From Ursus arctos (Eukaryota > Chordata > Mammalia > Carnivora > Ursidae): 64,000 bases of DNA. The position numbers and the translations under genes were made by a program. The stretch covers positions 1 to 64,000 of the forward strand of contig NW_026622813.1 in assembly GCF_023065955.2 (NCBI RefSeq), read 5' to 3'. The notes beneath the pieces are model-generated. The model saw only the letters and a list, made by a program, of their open reading frames with translations, made no database searches and was not told the DNA's origin. Shown here piece by piece: positions 12,766 to 24,529 of this stretch (position 1 is its first letter; every line of letters starts with the position of its first letter).

Positions 12766-12936
12766 GGATCATTAGAATGATTATTAAGTATTAATCATGA
12801 TTATATTTACTAATCTTTACTCTGACATATACAATATTTTAGTTTAGTTTATCATTAAATAATCTGTTTACTAAAAGTGGTCATGAACCAAATGTAATAA
12901 TCATGTCATGAGCTGAGTATTAAAACTATTGAGCCT

Positions 12937-13139
12937 GGGGGTGCCTGGGTGGCTCAACTGGCTAAGTGTAAGACTCTTGGTTTCACCTCAGGTCATGATC
13001 TCACATGTCATGCGATTGAGCCCCAAGTCAGGCTCTAGGCTCAGAAGGAGAAGGGAATCTGTGAATATTCTCTCCCTCTGCTCCTCCCCTCACTCATTCT
13101 CTCTGTCTCAAATAAATAAATAAATCTTTAAAAAAAATT
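12937..13139 (+). mobile_element. Carnivore SINE (Can-SINE type)
   Basis: Head GGTGCCTGGGTGGCTCAACT carries a tRNA A-box-like segment. A B-box-like segment (CGATTGAGCCCC) follows, then a CT-rich region and an AAATAAATAAATAAATCTTT tail. Possible diverged target duplications flank it (ATTGAGCCTG and AGTGAGCTTG). Somewhat diverged, so not among the newest copies. Confidence 0.93.
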
Positions 13140-13679
13140 AGTGAGCTTGTGCACCTGAGTTCCATGTAAATTTAAAAAGCCCAATGTAGGCAGTGATGGG
13201 CTATGTTCAAGTCCTTTTGTCATGGTGATCTCTATAATTACAGTGAAAAGGGAAGAATTAAGGGGCTAAGAAAACTTCAAGTAAGAGAATATAGAATTAG
13301 TGTAGAAGTATTAATAAGGATGTGACAGAAGAGATGATAATCATAAGAGAACACACTTAGGGTTAGGGCAATGGTCAGGAAAATGATTGAGAATCTTTGA
13401 GAAAACTTAAAATGAGTTTTAACTATGGGATTAAAATTAAAGGAATCCCTCTTGCTCTATTTGCAAAATTTAGTGTCACATTTTTTCCCTCAAATACTCC
13501 CTTTATATAATGAATTTGGTGCTAACCTTATTTTTTCCACATCCTTTTTCCTCTCTCAGTCAATAATATCTAACTTAATTTGCAAAACAAACAGGAAATC
13601 TATGTTCCTGACACTGATACTTACTCTTTTTCATTTTTATCCTCACGTCACTTGAAAATCAGCTCTCCTGTCCCAGTCA
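13140..13679. other. Sequence upstream of the first OR pseudogene
   Basis: AT-rich, with no supported coding sequence. Just before the ATG at 13680 is a pyrimidine-rich run ending CTCTCCTGTCCCAG (AG at 13675-13676). It looks like a 3' splice acceptor, as expected because OR genes usually have non-coding 5' exons spliced close to the start codon. Confidence 0.4.
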
Positions 13680-14590
13680 ATGGGTGGATTAAATGACTCT
13701 GTGGTCACTGAGATTGTGTTCCTGGCCCTTTCTTGTTCTTGGGAGAAAAAATTTTTTCTCATCTTGTTACGTTCTTTGCTCTACTTAGCGATCATGTTGG
13801 GAAACGTTTTTGTTTTGTTTCTGGTAATCTTTGATTCTTACCTACATTCTCCTATGTACTTCCTTCCTGGCCAACCTGACACCCATTGACGTGGGTCTTT
13901 CATCTATCGTAGTCCCCAAGACAATCAAAGACCTTTCAAGTGAATGCAAAGTAATTTCTTTCCAAAGCTGCATGACACAGATATACTTCATCCACATCAT
14001 GGGAGGAGTGGAGATGGTGTTACTCATAGCCATGGCATTTGAAAGGTACACGGCAATCTGTGAGCCTCTTCACTATTTAAACATCATGAATCCTAAAATA
14101 TGTGTTTCATTTGTAATCACTGGATGGGTAACAGGAGTGATTCATGCTATGTCTCAATCTGCTTTCATTATAAACTTGCCCTTTTGTGGTCCGAATGAAG
14201 TAGACAGCTTTTACTGTGACTTTCCCAGAATCATAAAACCTATATGCAGAGATGCAGCCAAGTTTGAGTATATTATTGCTGCCAACAGTGGCTTCATGAG
14301 CATGGGCACCTTCTTCCTGCTGATCTTTTCCTATGTCTTCATTTTGGTCACTGTCTGGAAATGTGCTTCAGGCTGTGGTGGTTCTATTTTTCACTCCATG
14401 CATGATTCTCTACGTCTGGCCTTTCCCCACATCATCAAGTGATAAATACTTGTTCATTGTCTACTTTGCTATCAACCCTGTCTTGAATCCTGCCATCTAT
14501 ACATTAAGGAACAAAGGCATAAAGGCAGCAATAAATGATTGTGCAAAAAGATATCTTATTCCAGAATCTGTTGACCACATATGTTTTTAG
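13680..14590 (+). pseudogene. Olfactory receptor pseudogene, OR4 family
   Basis: A seven-transmembrane class II odorant receptor relic. The ATG at 13680 opens MGGLNDSVVTEIVF, with the N-glycosylation sequon N-D-S. A one-base insertion near 13865, just after the TM2 PMYFL motif, shifts the frame. The second frame (about 13866-14360) reads through MAFERYTAIC (ERY in place of DRY at the end of TM3), FYCDFPRIIK (extracellular loop 2) and TM5. A deletion near 14360 removes most of intracellular loop 3 and the start of TM6. The third frame then gives VVVLFFTPCM and TM7 NPAIYTLRNK, ending at TAG 14588-14590. Sequence style matches the OR4F/OR4K group and the relic at 32633. Only two obvious lesions suggest fairly recent loss. 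Confidence 0.93.
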
Positions 14591-14969
14591 AGCTTTAAAA
14601 CTAAACATCCAACAGCATGCTGGCCCATCTCAACTTAGGCACCACCAATTTAACATATCCTGAACAAACGCATCATCTGCCATCCCAAGCCTGCTACTAT
14701 TTCATCTGTGGAGTATAAGACCATTACCATCAACATTATGGGAAATGAAAGTCCACCACACTAAAAATTTATAGTCTTATGGCAAATAGCATGATCGGAC
14801 AAAGAACATTTTAAATTTGAATTTTTGGTTATTTTACAAATAAAAGGATATATTAACATGGTTTCTGCTATATGAAGTCTAAAAATAACCTGTAAATTTT
14901 TTGTGATGAATCTCAAGCATCATCATATTGAATTGTTATGTATATACAGGTTCAATGGCTTTAAAAGAA
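14591..14969. other. Intergenic, downstream of OR pseudogene
   Basis: Nothing recognised apart from AT-rich DNA leading into an L1. Confidence 0.4.
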
Positions 14970-15915
14970 AACTTCTCAAACTCAACACACAAGAAACAAA
15001 TAAACAAATCATAAAATGGGCAGAAGATATGAATAGACACTTTTCCAATGAAGATATACAAATGGCTAACAGACACATGAAAAACTGTTCAAAATCATTA
15101 GTCATCAGGGAAATTCAAATCAAAACCACACTGAGATACCACCTTACGCCAGTTAGAATGGCAAAAATAGACAAAGCAGGAAACAACAATTGTTGGAGAC
15201 GATGTGGAGAAAGGGGATCCCTCCTACATTGTTGGTGGGAATGCAAGTTGGTACAGCCACTCTGGAAAACAGTGTGGAGGTCCCTTGAAAAGTTAAAAAT
15301 TGAGCTACCCTATGATCCAGCCATTGCACTACTGGGTGTTTACCCCAAAGATACAGACGTAGTGAAGAGAAGGGCCATATGCACCCCAATGTTCATAGCA
15401 GCATTGTCCACAATAGCTAAATCATGGAAGGAACCAAGATGCCCTTCAACAGATGACTGGATTAAGAAGATGTGGTTCATATATACAATGGAATATTACT
15501 CAGCTATCAAAAAGAACGATTTCTCAGCATTTGCTGCAACATGGATGGGACTGGAGGAGATAATGCTAAGTGAAATAAGTCAAGCAGAGAAAGACGATTA
15601 TCATATGGTTTCTCTCATCTATGGAACATAAGAACTAGGAAGATCAGTGGAGAAGAAAGGGATAAAAAAGGGGGGGTAATCAGAGGGAGGAATGCAGCAT
15701 GAGAGACTATGGACTCTGAGAAACAAACTGAGGGCTTCAGAGGGGAGGGGGTGGGGGAATGGGATAGGCTGGTGATGGGTGGTAAGGAGGGCACGTATTG
15801 CATGGTGCACTGGGTTTTATATGGAACTAATGAATCATCGAACTTTACATCAAAAACCAGGGATGTACTGTTTGGTGACTAACATAATATAATAAAAAAT
15901 ATTACTATTAAAAAA
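14970..15915 (+). mobile_element. 5'-truncated young L1 (ORF2 C-terminus and 3'UTR)
   Basis: Starts AACTTCTCAAACTCAACAC within ORF2. An open frame runs to the ORF2 stop at 15631 and includes the C-terminal cysteine motif ([18 protein letters not shown]), the [20 protein letters not shown] segment and the terminal SLIYGT. The 3'UTR and A-rich tail follow. The remaining ORF2 part is uninterrupted (about 220 codons), so this is a fairly young copy, but it cannot retrotranspose because the endonuclease and reverse transcriptase are missing. Confidence 0.92.
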
Positions 15916-15939
15916 GAGATTTGTTCATTAGAACATAAA

Positions 15940-16090
15940 CTCCCAGCACTAGGTATTATATAAGACTGATGAATCACTGACCTGAAACTAATAATACATT
16001 GTATGTTAATTAATTGAATTTAAATAATAAATAAATAAATAATAAAGAAAGAAAAAAGTAAAAAAATAAAAAAAAAATAAAAGAAAACCC
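15940..16090 (+). mobile_element. Older L1 3' tail fragment
   Basis: CTAGGTATTATATAAGACTG, GATGAATCACTGACCTGAAA and TGTATGTTAATTAATTGAAT are diverged versions of a carnivore L1 3' end, followed by A-rich/AATA repeat sequence. It directly follows the younger L1 tail. Confidence 0.6.
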
Positions 16091-16169
16091 AGAGATAAAA
16101 TCAGGAGGCAAGCAATTTATATAGAAGGGACTGCTAGAAGACACTGGTTCAAAAGTGGAGACATGAGAC

Positions 16170-17775
16170 AGAGAAAAGAAGAAAGGTAATAGAAGAGGTA
16201 TAAACTAGTATCCTCCTACTGTGGACATTGGGGCACAATTCTACTGTGGCCCTCTAAGTGACTGTACATACTCTATCACATTAGGTGATTCACTTGAAAG
16301 GCTAGGAAGCTGTGTATTTCTGCACTGGGGTAGCTCTAAGGCATTAACTCCATGGCAGTTTCAGCCTACCCCACAAGTGGGTTGAGCGGTTCTGATATCT
16401 AAAGAAAAGTCCTCAGGCAGAAAATCTCTGCAGCTTATGGTATAAAACAATCTACATCCCTAGGAATATTAAGTGCAGAGAGATATGTGTGTGGCATCTA
16501 AAGCATCAGAAACACTCCACATCTTCCTTCCCATGCTTAGAGCCATTGTGTTCCATGTAAGTTCACTCCATCATTGATCCTTCAAACATAGGACTGTTAA
16601 TGAACCAAGTGTTAATGGGTTCCATCACTGCACATGTTCCCAGAAGATATTCATCATCTTGCTCCACCACAACCCATCCTAGATTTTCCTCACATTTGTC
16701 CAGCACTTTTGCTGATCTAGATCACTTGCCAGATCCATATCTTCCGACCTAAGAAGGCTAAATCCCTGATTACCATGCTCTTGTCAGGCTGTAATTGCTG
16801 CAATTGCCCATTCAGAGTTATCACCAAGTATAGCAGCCATTCTATTTCTCTGTGATAATAAAAGTTAATTGTACGTGGCATGATAGTAACAGTCAGTGAT
16901 CTACAAACACAAGAAAACCAATATAACGAATGAACTACTGAAACTTTAGGTTTACTGAAATGCTTACTCTGTCCCCAGAAGAAGCATTCACTCACCCCAG
17001 TGAGGTCAAATTTGTAGGTCTAGAAACTCAAGTTCTCCAAGGAAGTAATGGTGAATGGAGCTATTCTCACTACTTACCTTTGGTTTCCAGGCCTATGCAT
17101 TCTACAAAACAATACTTTATAATGCTCACTGGTTCAAAGTGTATATCACACATAAAACACAAAGTGTCATTCCCAAACACACTTACTTCCACCATTAAAA
17201 GCTATCCTCACGTTCTATCAGACTGACAGTTTCTGCATGATACAGCATATTGCCACAACAGTGGATCACTTGGTTGTGTGCTCACTGTTGTACTTTATTG
17301 GCTGTAAAGATATTTCTTTGTCCTAAGCAATGTTGTGAAGGACGTTAGACATTCTTTCTGTCTTTGGATCATTTAATCCCAAGGTACTGCTGTAAGGACA
17401 GTCAAAGCCATACTTGGAAAACATGTTTATACCAGTAAGAACCATCTGCTGATCTAATGTAAACAGCTAGCCATCAAGCTGCTGATTAAATGTGTCAACA
17501 GATGAAACCACATCAGGGTTCAGCATCCATTTGTCCTTCTAGAAGGACGTTCAATAGTGGCTGTCACTATATCTGACTTACAGAAAAGAGACCATATTGA
17601 AAGAATCCATGGAAAGACTTCAACTTTGCCATTTATAACTACTTCATTCAAGGGCCCATTGTACAAAAAGGAACCATGGAAAGACTTCATCCTTGCTATT
17701 CATAACTACTTCATTCACCAGCCCATTGTGCAAGTACTAGAGTGGCTGAGCCAGGTTATCAACTCTGCTATTTAA
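16170..17775 (-). mobile_element. Degraded ERVL internal (pol-region) relic
   Basis: The minus strand carries decayed endogenous-retrovirus L internal sequence. Plus-strand phrases recognisable from antisense ERVL pol include AAGCAATGTTGTGAAGGA, ATACCAGTAAGAACCATCTG, AATAGTGGCTGTCACTATAT and CAGCCCATTGTGCAAGTACT. The part from about 17060 rightwards is the most convincing; the left part (16170-17060) is included tentatively. No open reading frame of any length survives. A second copy of part of the same region lies at 43550-44700. Confidence 0.6.
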
Positions 17776-17934
17776 CACTGACTTGTGCTATAGTAAAAAC
17801 AGAAACATAAATAAGAAGTGACATGTATTTCTTCCTGCTTTCTTCTGGCTAAAAAAAGCAATTATATCATATATCAACATGGCCCATGTGTTAATTAGCC
17901 ACTATCCACTTTAAGTGACAAATCATTACCATGA

Positions 17935-18065
17935 CCATATCTAGGAGCTTTTTTCCTAAATTTTCATCTATGAGTTTCATGTTTTCAGGTCTTATATTTA
18001 AGTCTTTAATTCATTTAGAGTTAATTTTTGTGCGTTGTATAAGGTAGAGGTCTAGTTTCAATACC
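17935..18065 (-). mobile_element. Old L1 fragment
   Basis: TTCATCTATGAGTTTCATGT and TCTTTAATTCATTTAGAGTT are antisense L1 ORF2 phrases. Short and diverged. Confidence 0.6.
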
Positions 18066-18799
18066 ACATTTTTTAGAAGACTACATAAGGATGAGCTAAC
18101 AAGTACAAGCTGTGTCCTTTAATGCCAACATGTGGGTACAGAGGAAAAGAGGGAGAAGCAGAGATGAATAACAGGGTGGGAGGATTGCAGCTGATGAGAA
18201 GTGCCAGTTTCATCAGGCCACTGGCCTTGGATTCTTTGAGGACTTACCCTGTTCTCTGTTCTCTCACTGAGAACTGCACTTCTGTCAAATGGTGCCTCAC
18301 AAAAGGGTAGGGAGCAGAGGGTGGGGAGGGAACAGAAAATAAAACATGGACTGAATTCTTTCTTGATAGGAATCAAGTACATCTGATTTACCCCAGCACT
18401 TAGCACGTTGCCCAGCTTCTCAGGGGTAAGAGCTAGATTATTTCTTAAAGACATGAATGAACTGACCTGAGCAGTTATTCTGCACTCCACTCTTCCATTC
18501 TCACCCTACTTCTCTTTGTTAGTACAACTGAATTCTAAAGGGGATCTTTAAATCAGAACGCCTATAGGGGAGGGTGTATCTTTTTGACATAATAAAATGG
18601 AGAAAGTCTGCTGCATTTAAGCCTTGTTTACCTCATGATCTGTTTCTAGTTTTAAAATGTAACAATCTGAGCTGAACCTTCAAGTGAGGTTGAGATGTCA
18701 CAGGTTCTCAAATAACCCTTTACATCACATCATCATTTATATCTAAGTGTGGACTGAGACTAATATGCAAGGTCATAAACTTAGTATTGAATTTGTCAG
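18066..18799. other. Intergenic between two L1 fragments
   Basis: No gene recognised. It separates two minus-strand L1 fragments that could be parts of one element, so it may be an unrecognised insertion. Confidence 0.35.
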
Positions 18800-19375
18800 G
18801 TACTTGTTCATGATCTCTAGAGATGACCATATGATTCTTTTCTTTCATCTATTAATGTAATTTATTACATTGATCTACTTGTGTATGTTGAATCATCCTT
18901 TTATATTCCAGGGATAAATCCAACTTGATCATGGTGAATGATCCTTTTTTATTTTTTAAAGATTTCTTTATTTTATTTTAGAGAGAGAGAGAGAGCAAGT
19001 GTGTGAGTGGGGGAAATGCAGAGGGAGAGAATCTCAAACAGACTCAAACAGAGTGTGGAGCCCTATTCAGGGCTCAATCTCATGATCCAAGATCATGAAC
19101 CGAGCTGAAACCAAGAGTTGGACACTCAATCAACTGAGACACTCAGGCATCCTGTGAATAATCCTTTTAATGCTGCTGAATTTGGTTTGCTAGAGTTTAG
19201 TTCAGAATTTTTGCATATATATGTATCAGAGATATTGACCTGTACTTTTCTAGTAGTATCTTTACTTGGCTTTGATATCAGAATTATGCTGTCCTTGTAG
19301 AATGTGTTTGGGAGTGTTCCTTTCTCTTTAATTTTTTGGAAGGGATGAGAAAGACTGCTGTCTTGCTTTAATAAT
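18800..19375 (-). mobile_element. Old L1 ORF2 fragment interrupted by a SINE
   Basis: Antisense L1 reverse-transcriptase region: ATGACCATATGATTCTTTTC, CCAGGGATAAATCCAACTTG, and after the SINE AATGCTGCTGAATTTGGTTT and CTTTGATATCAGAATTATGC. No open frame survives. Confidence 0.78.
18949..19153 (-). mobile_element. Carnivore SINE in an old L1
   Basis: Minus-strand Can-SINE: on the plus strand it begins with the reversed tail (TTTTTTAAAGATTTCTTTAT), then GA-rich sequence, and ends in the reversed head (CTGAGACACTCAGGCATCC). It is flanked by 15-bp duplications, GTGAATGATCCTTTT (18934-18948) and GTGAATAATCCTTTT (19154-19168), with one mismatch. These give exact boundaries. Confidence 0.93.
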
Positions 19376-20054
19376 TTTGTTAACCAAAAACCCTACATAT
19401 TCATTTTGTGTTCAGCCCCACATGTATGTAGTCAGTCCTGAGTACAATGCATCTGGGAGAATGATGTACAGAACGTTAATGAACTTACTTCTCAACCTTC
19501 TTCTGCATCTTTACCTGAGTATACAAGAAGCGATGAAGATCAATGTGAATGATCCTTCAACTATACCCTCTTCTTTTGCATAACTTGCTTAGTGTGGGAA
19601 TTCGTAATGCCTGACTAGATAAGATTTAATAAACACATGCCTCCCTGGGTGAGACTAATTGAAAAGCAAAGAAGGAGCATCCAAAAAACTGGGCCTCCTT
19701 TGAAGTTTCTGGGCTGAAAACAGCCGGATCCTTGCTGCAGCTCAATACGCTCATCCAGGGAGTAGATGCTTAGGAGAACCATTTATCTTTGGAGGTCATG
19801 TACTCCACGTACTCCCTACCTACATGCCCGTCTCAAGCACAGCTTGTTCTAATCACACGATACTCAATATGTCAGTGTCCTAATTATTAAAGCTTCGCAC
19901 TCCCTTTTGTTTTTCTTACTCCGTTAATGTAGTGATAATGTTCACAATAAAATGGAGGCAGAGCTTGGCTCAGGACCTTTCACCACCTGAGCTAGAGCGT
20001 CTGGTCCCCACTCCCCGTCATTTCTCCTACTAAGGTGTCTGGAGTAATATTTTC
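19376..20054. other. Intergenic, nothing recognised
   Basis: No supported gene or named repeat. Confidence 0.35.
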
Positions 20055-20300
20055 ATTCACCGCCTCAGGGTTTGCTGGCCAGACCCAACAGCTTGATCTA
20101 GGATAGGATCATCAAACATCTGATGGAACAGGCCAAAGACTTTGTGGACCACATGTGAGCCAACTCTGCTTCTGGTAGCACAAAGCAGCCATAAACAATA
20201 CAGAAATAAATGATTATGCCTGTGTTTCAATAAATTTATTTGAGGAAGAGCCAGTGCTCCAAATTTGGCCCATCGGTTATAATCTGCCAACACTTAATTG
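20055..20300 (-). mobile_element. Non-autonomous DNA-transposon-like relic
   Basis: The minus strand reads GGGCCAAATTTGGAGCACTG, TTTATTGAAACACAGGCATA, TGTTTATGGCTGCTTTGTGC, then GAGTTGGCTCACATGTGGTC. This is the layout of a common mammalian hAT-like repeat (ggcccgcc / ttattggaacacagcca / tctatggctgctttcgcgc). I am sure of the repeat type but not of its exact name. Confidence 0.6.
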
Positions 20301-21869
20301 AAAATAATATTTTTTTAGCTTTTCATTTGTCCAACAATTTAGTGTGCTTATGGGAATGTTCCCCTTAAATAAAGCCACTTGCTTGTTCTGGAATAAAACA
20401 CTGATACCTATGGTTCACTCTCTCCCACTCCATAAATGAGGGCATCTGCAACAAATGTGGAGGACTTCTCACTCTTCCCAACTCAGTAAATCTAAGTAAG
20501 CTCATGTTTCCACATAGGCTATCTTAAATGAGTTATTACCCACACACCCAGAATATTAACTTGCATAATATGCAGGAGATATTCTAACATCATGCACCTT
20601 CTCTTACTTCCCATCACCAAGTAACTCTTCTATTTTTCTCTTCAGCCAATTAACATAACTCATGACCCTGATTCCCAGGAGAAACGAATATAAGGCTGAT
20701 TATTAGAAATCTCAGGAACATCAGTAGGACACTAACACTTCCTGCTACTAACTAACTGTATACTCACTGGAAAGAAACATATATTTTGTCTGAGAGGTGA
20801 TTATACTACACAGCAGAAATCAAAAGTATTGAGTTTTTTTAAATGCAACTGCACACCCTAGACCAGAACAGGTAGGTCAGACAACTATTCCTAATGTTGA
20901 GCAATACCACCTCTTCTTATACTTCCATTCCACTTTTCTCACTTGCATACTTTCCTCCTGTCTCTACTTATTCCAGTCCCTTCAACACTGTTCTAATTAC
21001 AAAATTATATTATGCCTGAAGAAGTAATATTCTGAAATGACTGACATTTATGATGTCTCCTTGGTGGGTTGGGATCTCAAGGATCTTGTATCTCTCACCA
21101 CTTGCTTCATCCTCTTAGGTGATACTTCACATTTTTTCACTGTGGGGACCAAATATGTCTTGTCCACTCCATTCCCACCCATGCTCCTAACAGATTACAC
21201 CAATGGAAGTGATTCTCTGCCCTCATGCAGGGAAAGCTGGAGTGAGTCAGTTCCCTCCACTTGGCATATTTGATAAAGCAGCTGATGATGTTAGCCAATG
21301 ACTGGGTCAAGAACTGGAGAATGATAAGAACAAATATGACTGAGTAGGACTGGCGTCTGTCGGTTATGAAAAGAAGCTCTATTATAAGCAAGCTAAGATG
21401 GTTAAGAGTAGGGTTTAAAAGAAAAATTCATGAATATGGTACATCAGTGACAGGACACTGGCAAAATGAATTTTGAACAGCTTTGCTTCCTGTGTTTTCA
21501 GTCTTAGGATGGTTATAATGTTTGCTCTTGGCCCCTTAGAGGAGAGGGAATGTTAATCACTAAAGTCAAAGACCTAAATTCTATCTGATTTTCTGCGTTG
21601 CCTACTTGAAAAATCTCCCTCCCATGTTCTGAATGTTAAAGCCAAAATATCCAGCAAGGAGAGCAATCAACTCTTACGGGATTCTGCTTTCAGAGATTTT
21701 CTGAGTCTTTAATATTTTCTAGGAAAGAAAAATAACTAAATTTTTTAACTGGTTTGAATTCACTCTTCCCTTATGCTCTAAGCAGGAACTCAATATTTCA
21801 GGATAAACTAATAAATGTTAGAAGTAATTCCTTGTAAGTCTTGAACAAAAGATGGGGTCCTCTTCAGAT
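20301..21869. other. Intergenic, nothing recognised
   Basis: AT-rich sequence with no ORF showing a known motif and no repeat I can name. Confidence 0.35.
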
Positions 21870-21975
21870 GGTAGCTATTCTTGTGGTGAACAAAACATAA
21901 TGTATAAACTTGTCAAATCACTAAGTTTTACACCTAAAACTGTTGTAGCATTGTATATCAGCAATGCTCAAATGA
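21870..21975 (+). mobile_element. Old L1 3'-end fragment
   Basis: TAAGTTTTACACCTAAAACT followed by TTGTATATCAGCAATGCTCA resembles the L1 tail (tacacctgaaactaatat / ctgtatgtcaactatactcaa) and leads directly into an A-rich tract. Confidence 0.5.
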
Positions 21976-21976
21976 A

Positions 21977-22115
21977 AAGAAAAGAAGAAAAAAGAAAAAA
22001 AAGAAAAAAGAAATAAAAGAGAGAAAAGAGAAGGGAAGGGGAAGGGAAGCAAAGGAAAAAGAAAAGAAAAGAGAAAAAAGAAAAGACAAAAGAAAATAAA
22101 AAAGTAAAGAAAAGA
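21977..22115. repeat. Polypurine A/G tract
   Basis: About 139 bases of A and G with only a few interruptions (AAAAG/GAAAA units, GGGAAGGGGAAGGGAAG in the middle). It probably grew from the poly-A tail of the adjacent L1 fragment. Confidence 0.85.
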
Positions 22116-22729
22116 TGGGATTCTCTTTAAGCAGGGCAATCACAACAAAGAAGTATGCAGAGTAACTGGGAAGTCTGTTTTCACTACACATTTCTAGCTT
22201 CTCTGTTTAGACAGATTTCTTCAGTCAGTCTTAACCTGTTTTAGAAAAACTAAGGAAATATTAGGAACAAGAAATTTCAGTTGGCAAGGTAGAGTGGATC
22301 TTTCCTGTTCTCAGTGTACGACTTGCCTATTCTAAACAACAAACACACCAGTGCTCTGTAAAATGCCATCCGGTTACCAATTTTCTATATTCCTTGACCC
22401 AAAACTCTTTCACATATATTAATGTCCTCTAAACAAGGAAGCAGGTACATTTCTGGTTAAAATTAAGTATGAAGCATGAAGATTTTCTTTGTAGTATACC
22501 CAGGCACTGTCATTTATTTCCCAAAAGATATTGGTTTAACCAGAACTAGGAAAAGTATAAAACTAGTACCAAAATGATAACAATAATGATAATAATTAAT
22601 AATCGACTTGTATCACATATATGCATACTTCACTGCAACCATATATTTCACAGAATTATTTTCCCTATTCTCTTGTGCTTTCATTTCCTTTTCATAATAA
22701 TTATTATTTTGATTATGCTCACCACAAGA
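22116..22729. other. Intergenic, nothing recognised
   Basis: AT-rich, including a TGATAATAATTAATAATC-rich stretch near 22570-22600. Confidence 0.35.
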
Positions 22730-22940
22730 GTAGCTACCATCTATCAACACACAATGCTATTACAATATCATTGACCATATTCCCTGTGCTATAACTTTCA
22801 CCCCAGTGACTTCTTCATTCCATAACTGGAAGCCTGTATCTCCCACTCTTCTTTACCCCATTTTGCCCATCCTCCCACCACCTTCCCCTTGGCAACTACC
22901 AGTTTCTTCTCTGTATTTGTAAGTCTGTTTCCTCCTTTTC
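22730..22940 (-). mobile_element. Probable old L1-related antisense fragment
   Basis: CCATATTCCCTGTGCTATAA, CATTCCATAACTGGAAGCCT and CTTGGCAACTACCAGTTTCT match a common antisense L1M-associated sequence. The family name is uncertain. Confidence 0.45.
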
Positions 22941-22954
22941 ATAATTTTTATTGC

Positions 22955-23080
22955 AAGCACATGACCCAGGGAATCTGTGCTCAAGCAGTGAGTCTGCTTG
23001 GCTCCCTCTGCCTCTTGCTCGCTCATGTTCTCTCTCTCTCTCACTCTCTAAAATAAATAAATAAGTCTTTTAAAAAAAAA
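22955..23080 (+). mobile_element. Partial carnivore SINE
   Basis: Only the 3' half is clear: AGTGAGTCTGCTTGGCTCCC, a TCTCTCTCTCTCACTCTCT run, and AAAATAAATAAATAAGTCTT followed by A-rich tail. The tRNA-like head is missing or unrecognisable. Confidence 0.75.
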
Positions 23081-24529
23081 CCCAACACATGGACAATATA
23101 GAAAACTACTAAACGTAGATGGTCAGAGTTTTTATTAAAATTACCTAAAATGTCATTATACAAAGTGTTCTTGCAATATTGATGCATATACTACATATTT
23201 TTGTAGTGTATAATTATAAAGAGCACATCACATAACACATATTCCTTTGCAAACAATTTTGTTACTTAATAATTTAGTGGACATCTCAACAACTCTAAAT
23301 TTGTATCATTTATAATACCGAACTCATTTTGGTACTAATTTTACCAAATTCCCCTTTCAGAAATCTTCTCATATCTAACTGTACCTTTTAATTGTAAATT
23401 TAATTTTTCACTTTAAATAATGAATGGATCCAAAGATAAATTATATATACACATCTTCACCTTTCTACTTATTCACCATCATAACAGATATTCCCCTTGA
23501 AAAAGTCGTGCAATTTTATTCACCTTCAAATAGCATTTTAGCTAAACTAAGCTTCAAATACTTGAAGACAAGGTCTCATGACTTTTATCTTTAATGATTC
23601 TCTGGGGTCCTGTAGTTTTTACATGCTCTTAGTGTATCATGATTAAATATTTTGTTTCAGTGAAGACACCATTATCTCTCACTTTTGTGTTGAATTTCCA
23701 CTCATTAATCCTTGAACAGACCTATCAAAAGCACAAATGTTCTCTCAATCCTAGCGAAGTATGGAGAAGCCCTTCTTCTGAGTCTGCTGACACTCTAGGG
23801 TTTAGAATTCCACCAGTTTAAAGTACATCTTAATTCTCCAAGTCACTGGTTAGAGTCACAATATTGGAAACTATCAGAGGACTAAGCCTGTTCATTTTAA
23901 GCTATGATTCCTCTTAGATTCAACATTCTTACACTCATTGGCTGGTCACTATTCATTATTGTATGAGTGATTAATGCCTGAGATTTTGCAGATGTGAAGT
24001 AAAATAATAATCAGAGAGTACATTCTCCTACAGTATGTGTGCACAAATATGATTAAGAGTTTGAAATTCAAATCATGGCTGACTATTTATGACACAAAAG
24101 TTGTTTTTTTTGTTTTTTTTTTGTTTGTTTTTTTTTTAATAACTATGGAGAAGACTGAAGAAGCCCAAATTATTGCACAATGAGCATGGTAAAGAAGCTC
24201 TCTACCAGGAAGATGTTACCCTTTGCTCCCAGTTCCTCCACTTTACCTGCCTTATTCCCACATGATTTCTTACCCCGTCCCTCTAGCCTAACTTTTGATG
24301 ATCTCATTTCTATTTTTTTCTACTGCTCTCTAAACAAAATCTACTCAATTAAGGAAACCAATGCCTATATTTTTGGTCCTGTGTTTCTCCAGGACCTTTA
24401 AAAATAATATCTCTGCTTCCTCCATGTAAATTAATCCTTTATACTTAATTTAATGCTTTGGTGTTCATCTGGATGGGAAGTTCTTGATCATTGCTAAACA
24501 CTCCCTCTTACAAATAATCCACTGGGCTT
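23081..24529. other. Intergenic; T-rich run at 24102-24139
   Basis: No supported gene. A TTTTTTTTGTTTTTTTTTTG-type tract near 24102-24139 is the only notable simple sequence. Confidence 0.4.

Noticed and set aside
18119..18490. 123-codon open frame on the minus strand
   Set aside because: No recognisable domain, no splice or conservation evidence; length is compatible with chance.
22984..23060. Possible tRNA gene (SINE tRNA-like heads here and in the other SINEs)
   Set aside because: These are tRNA-derived SINE sequences without intact tRNA folds.
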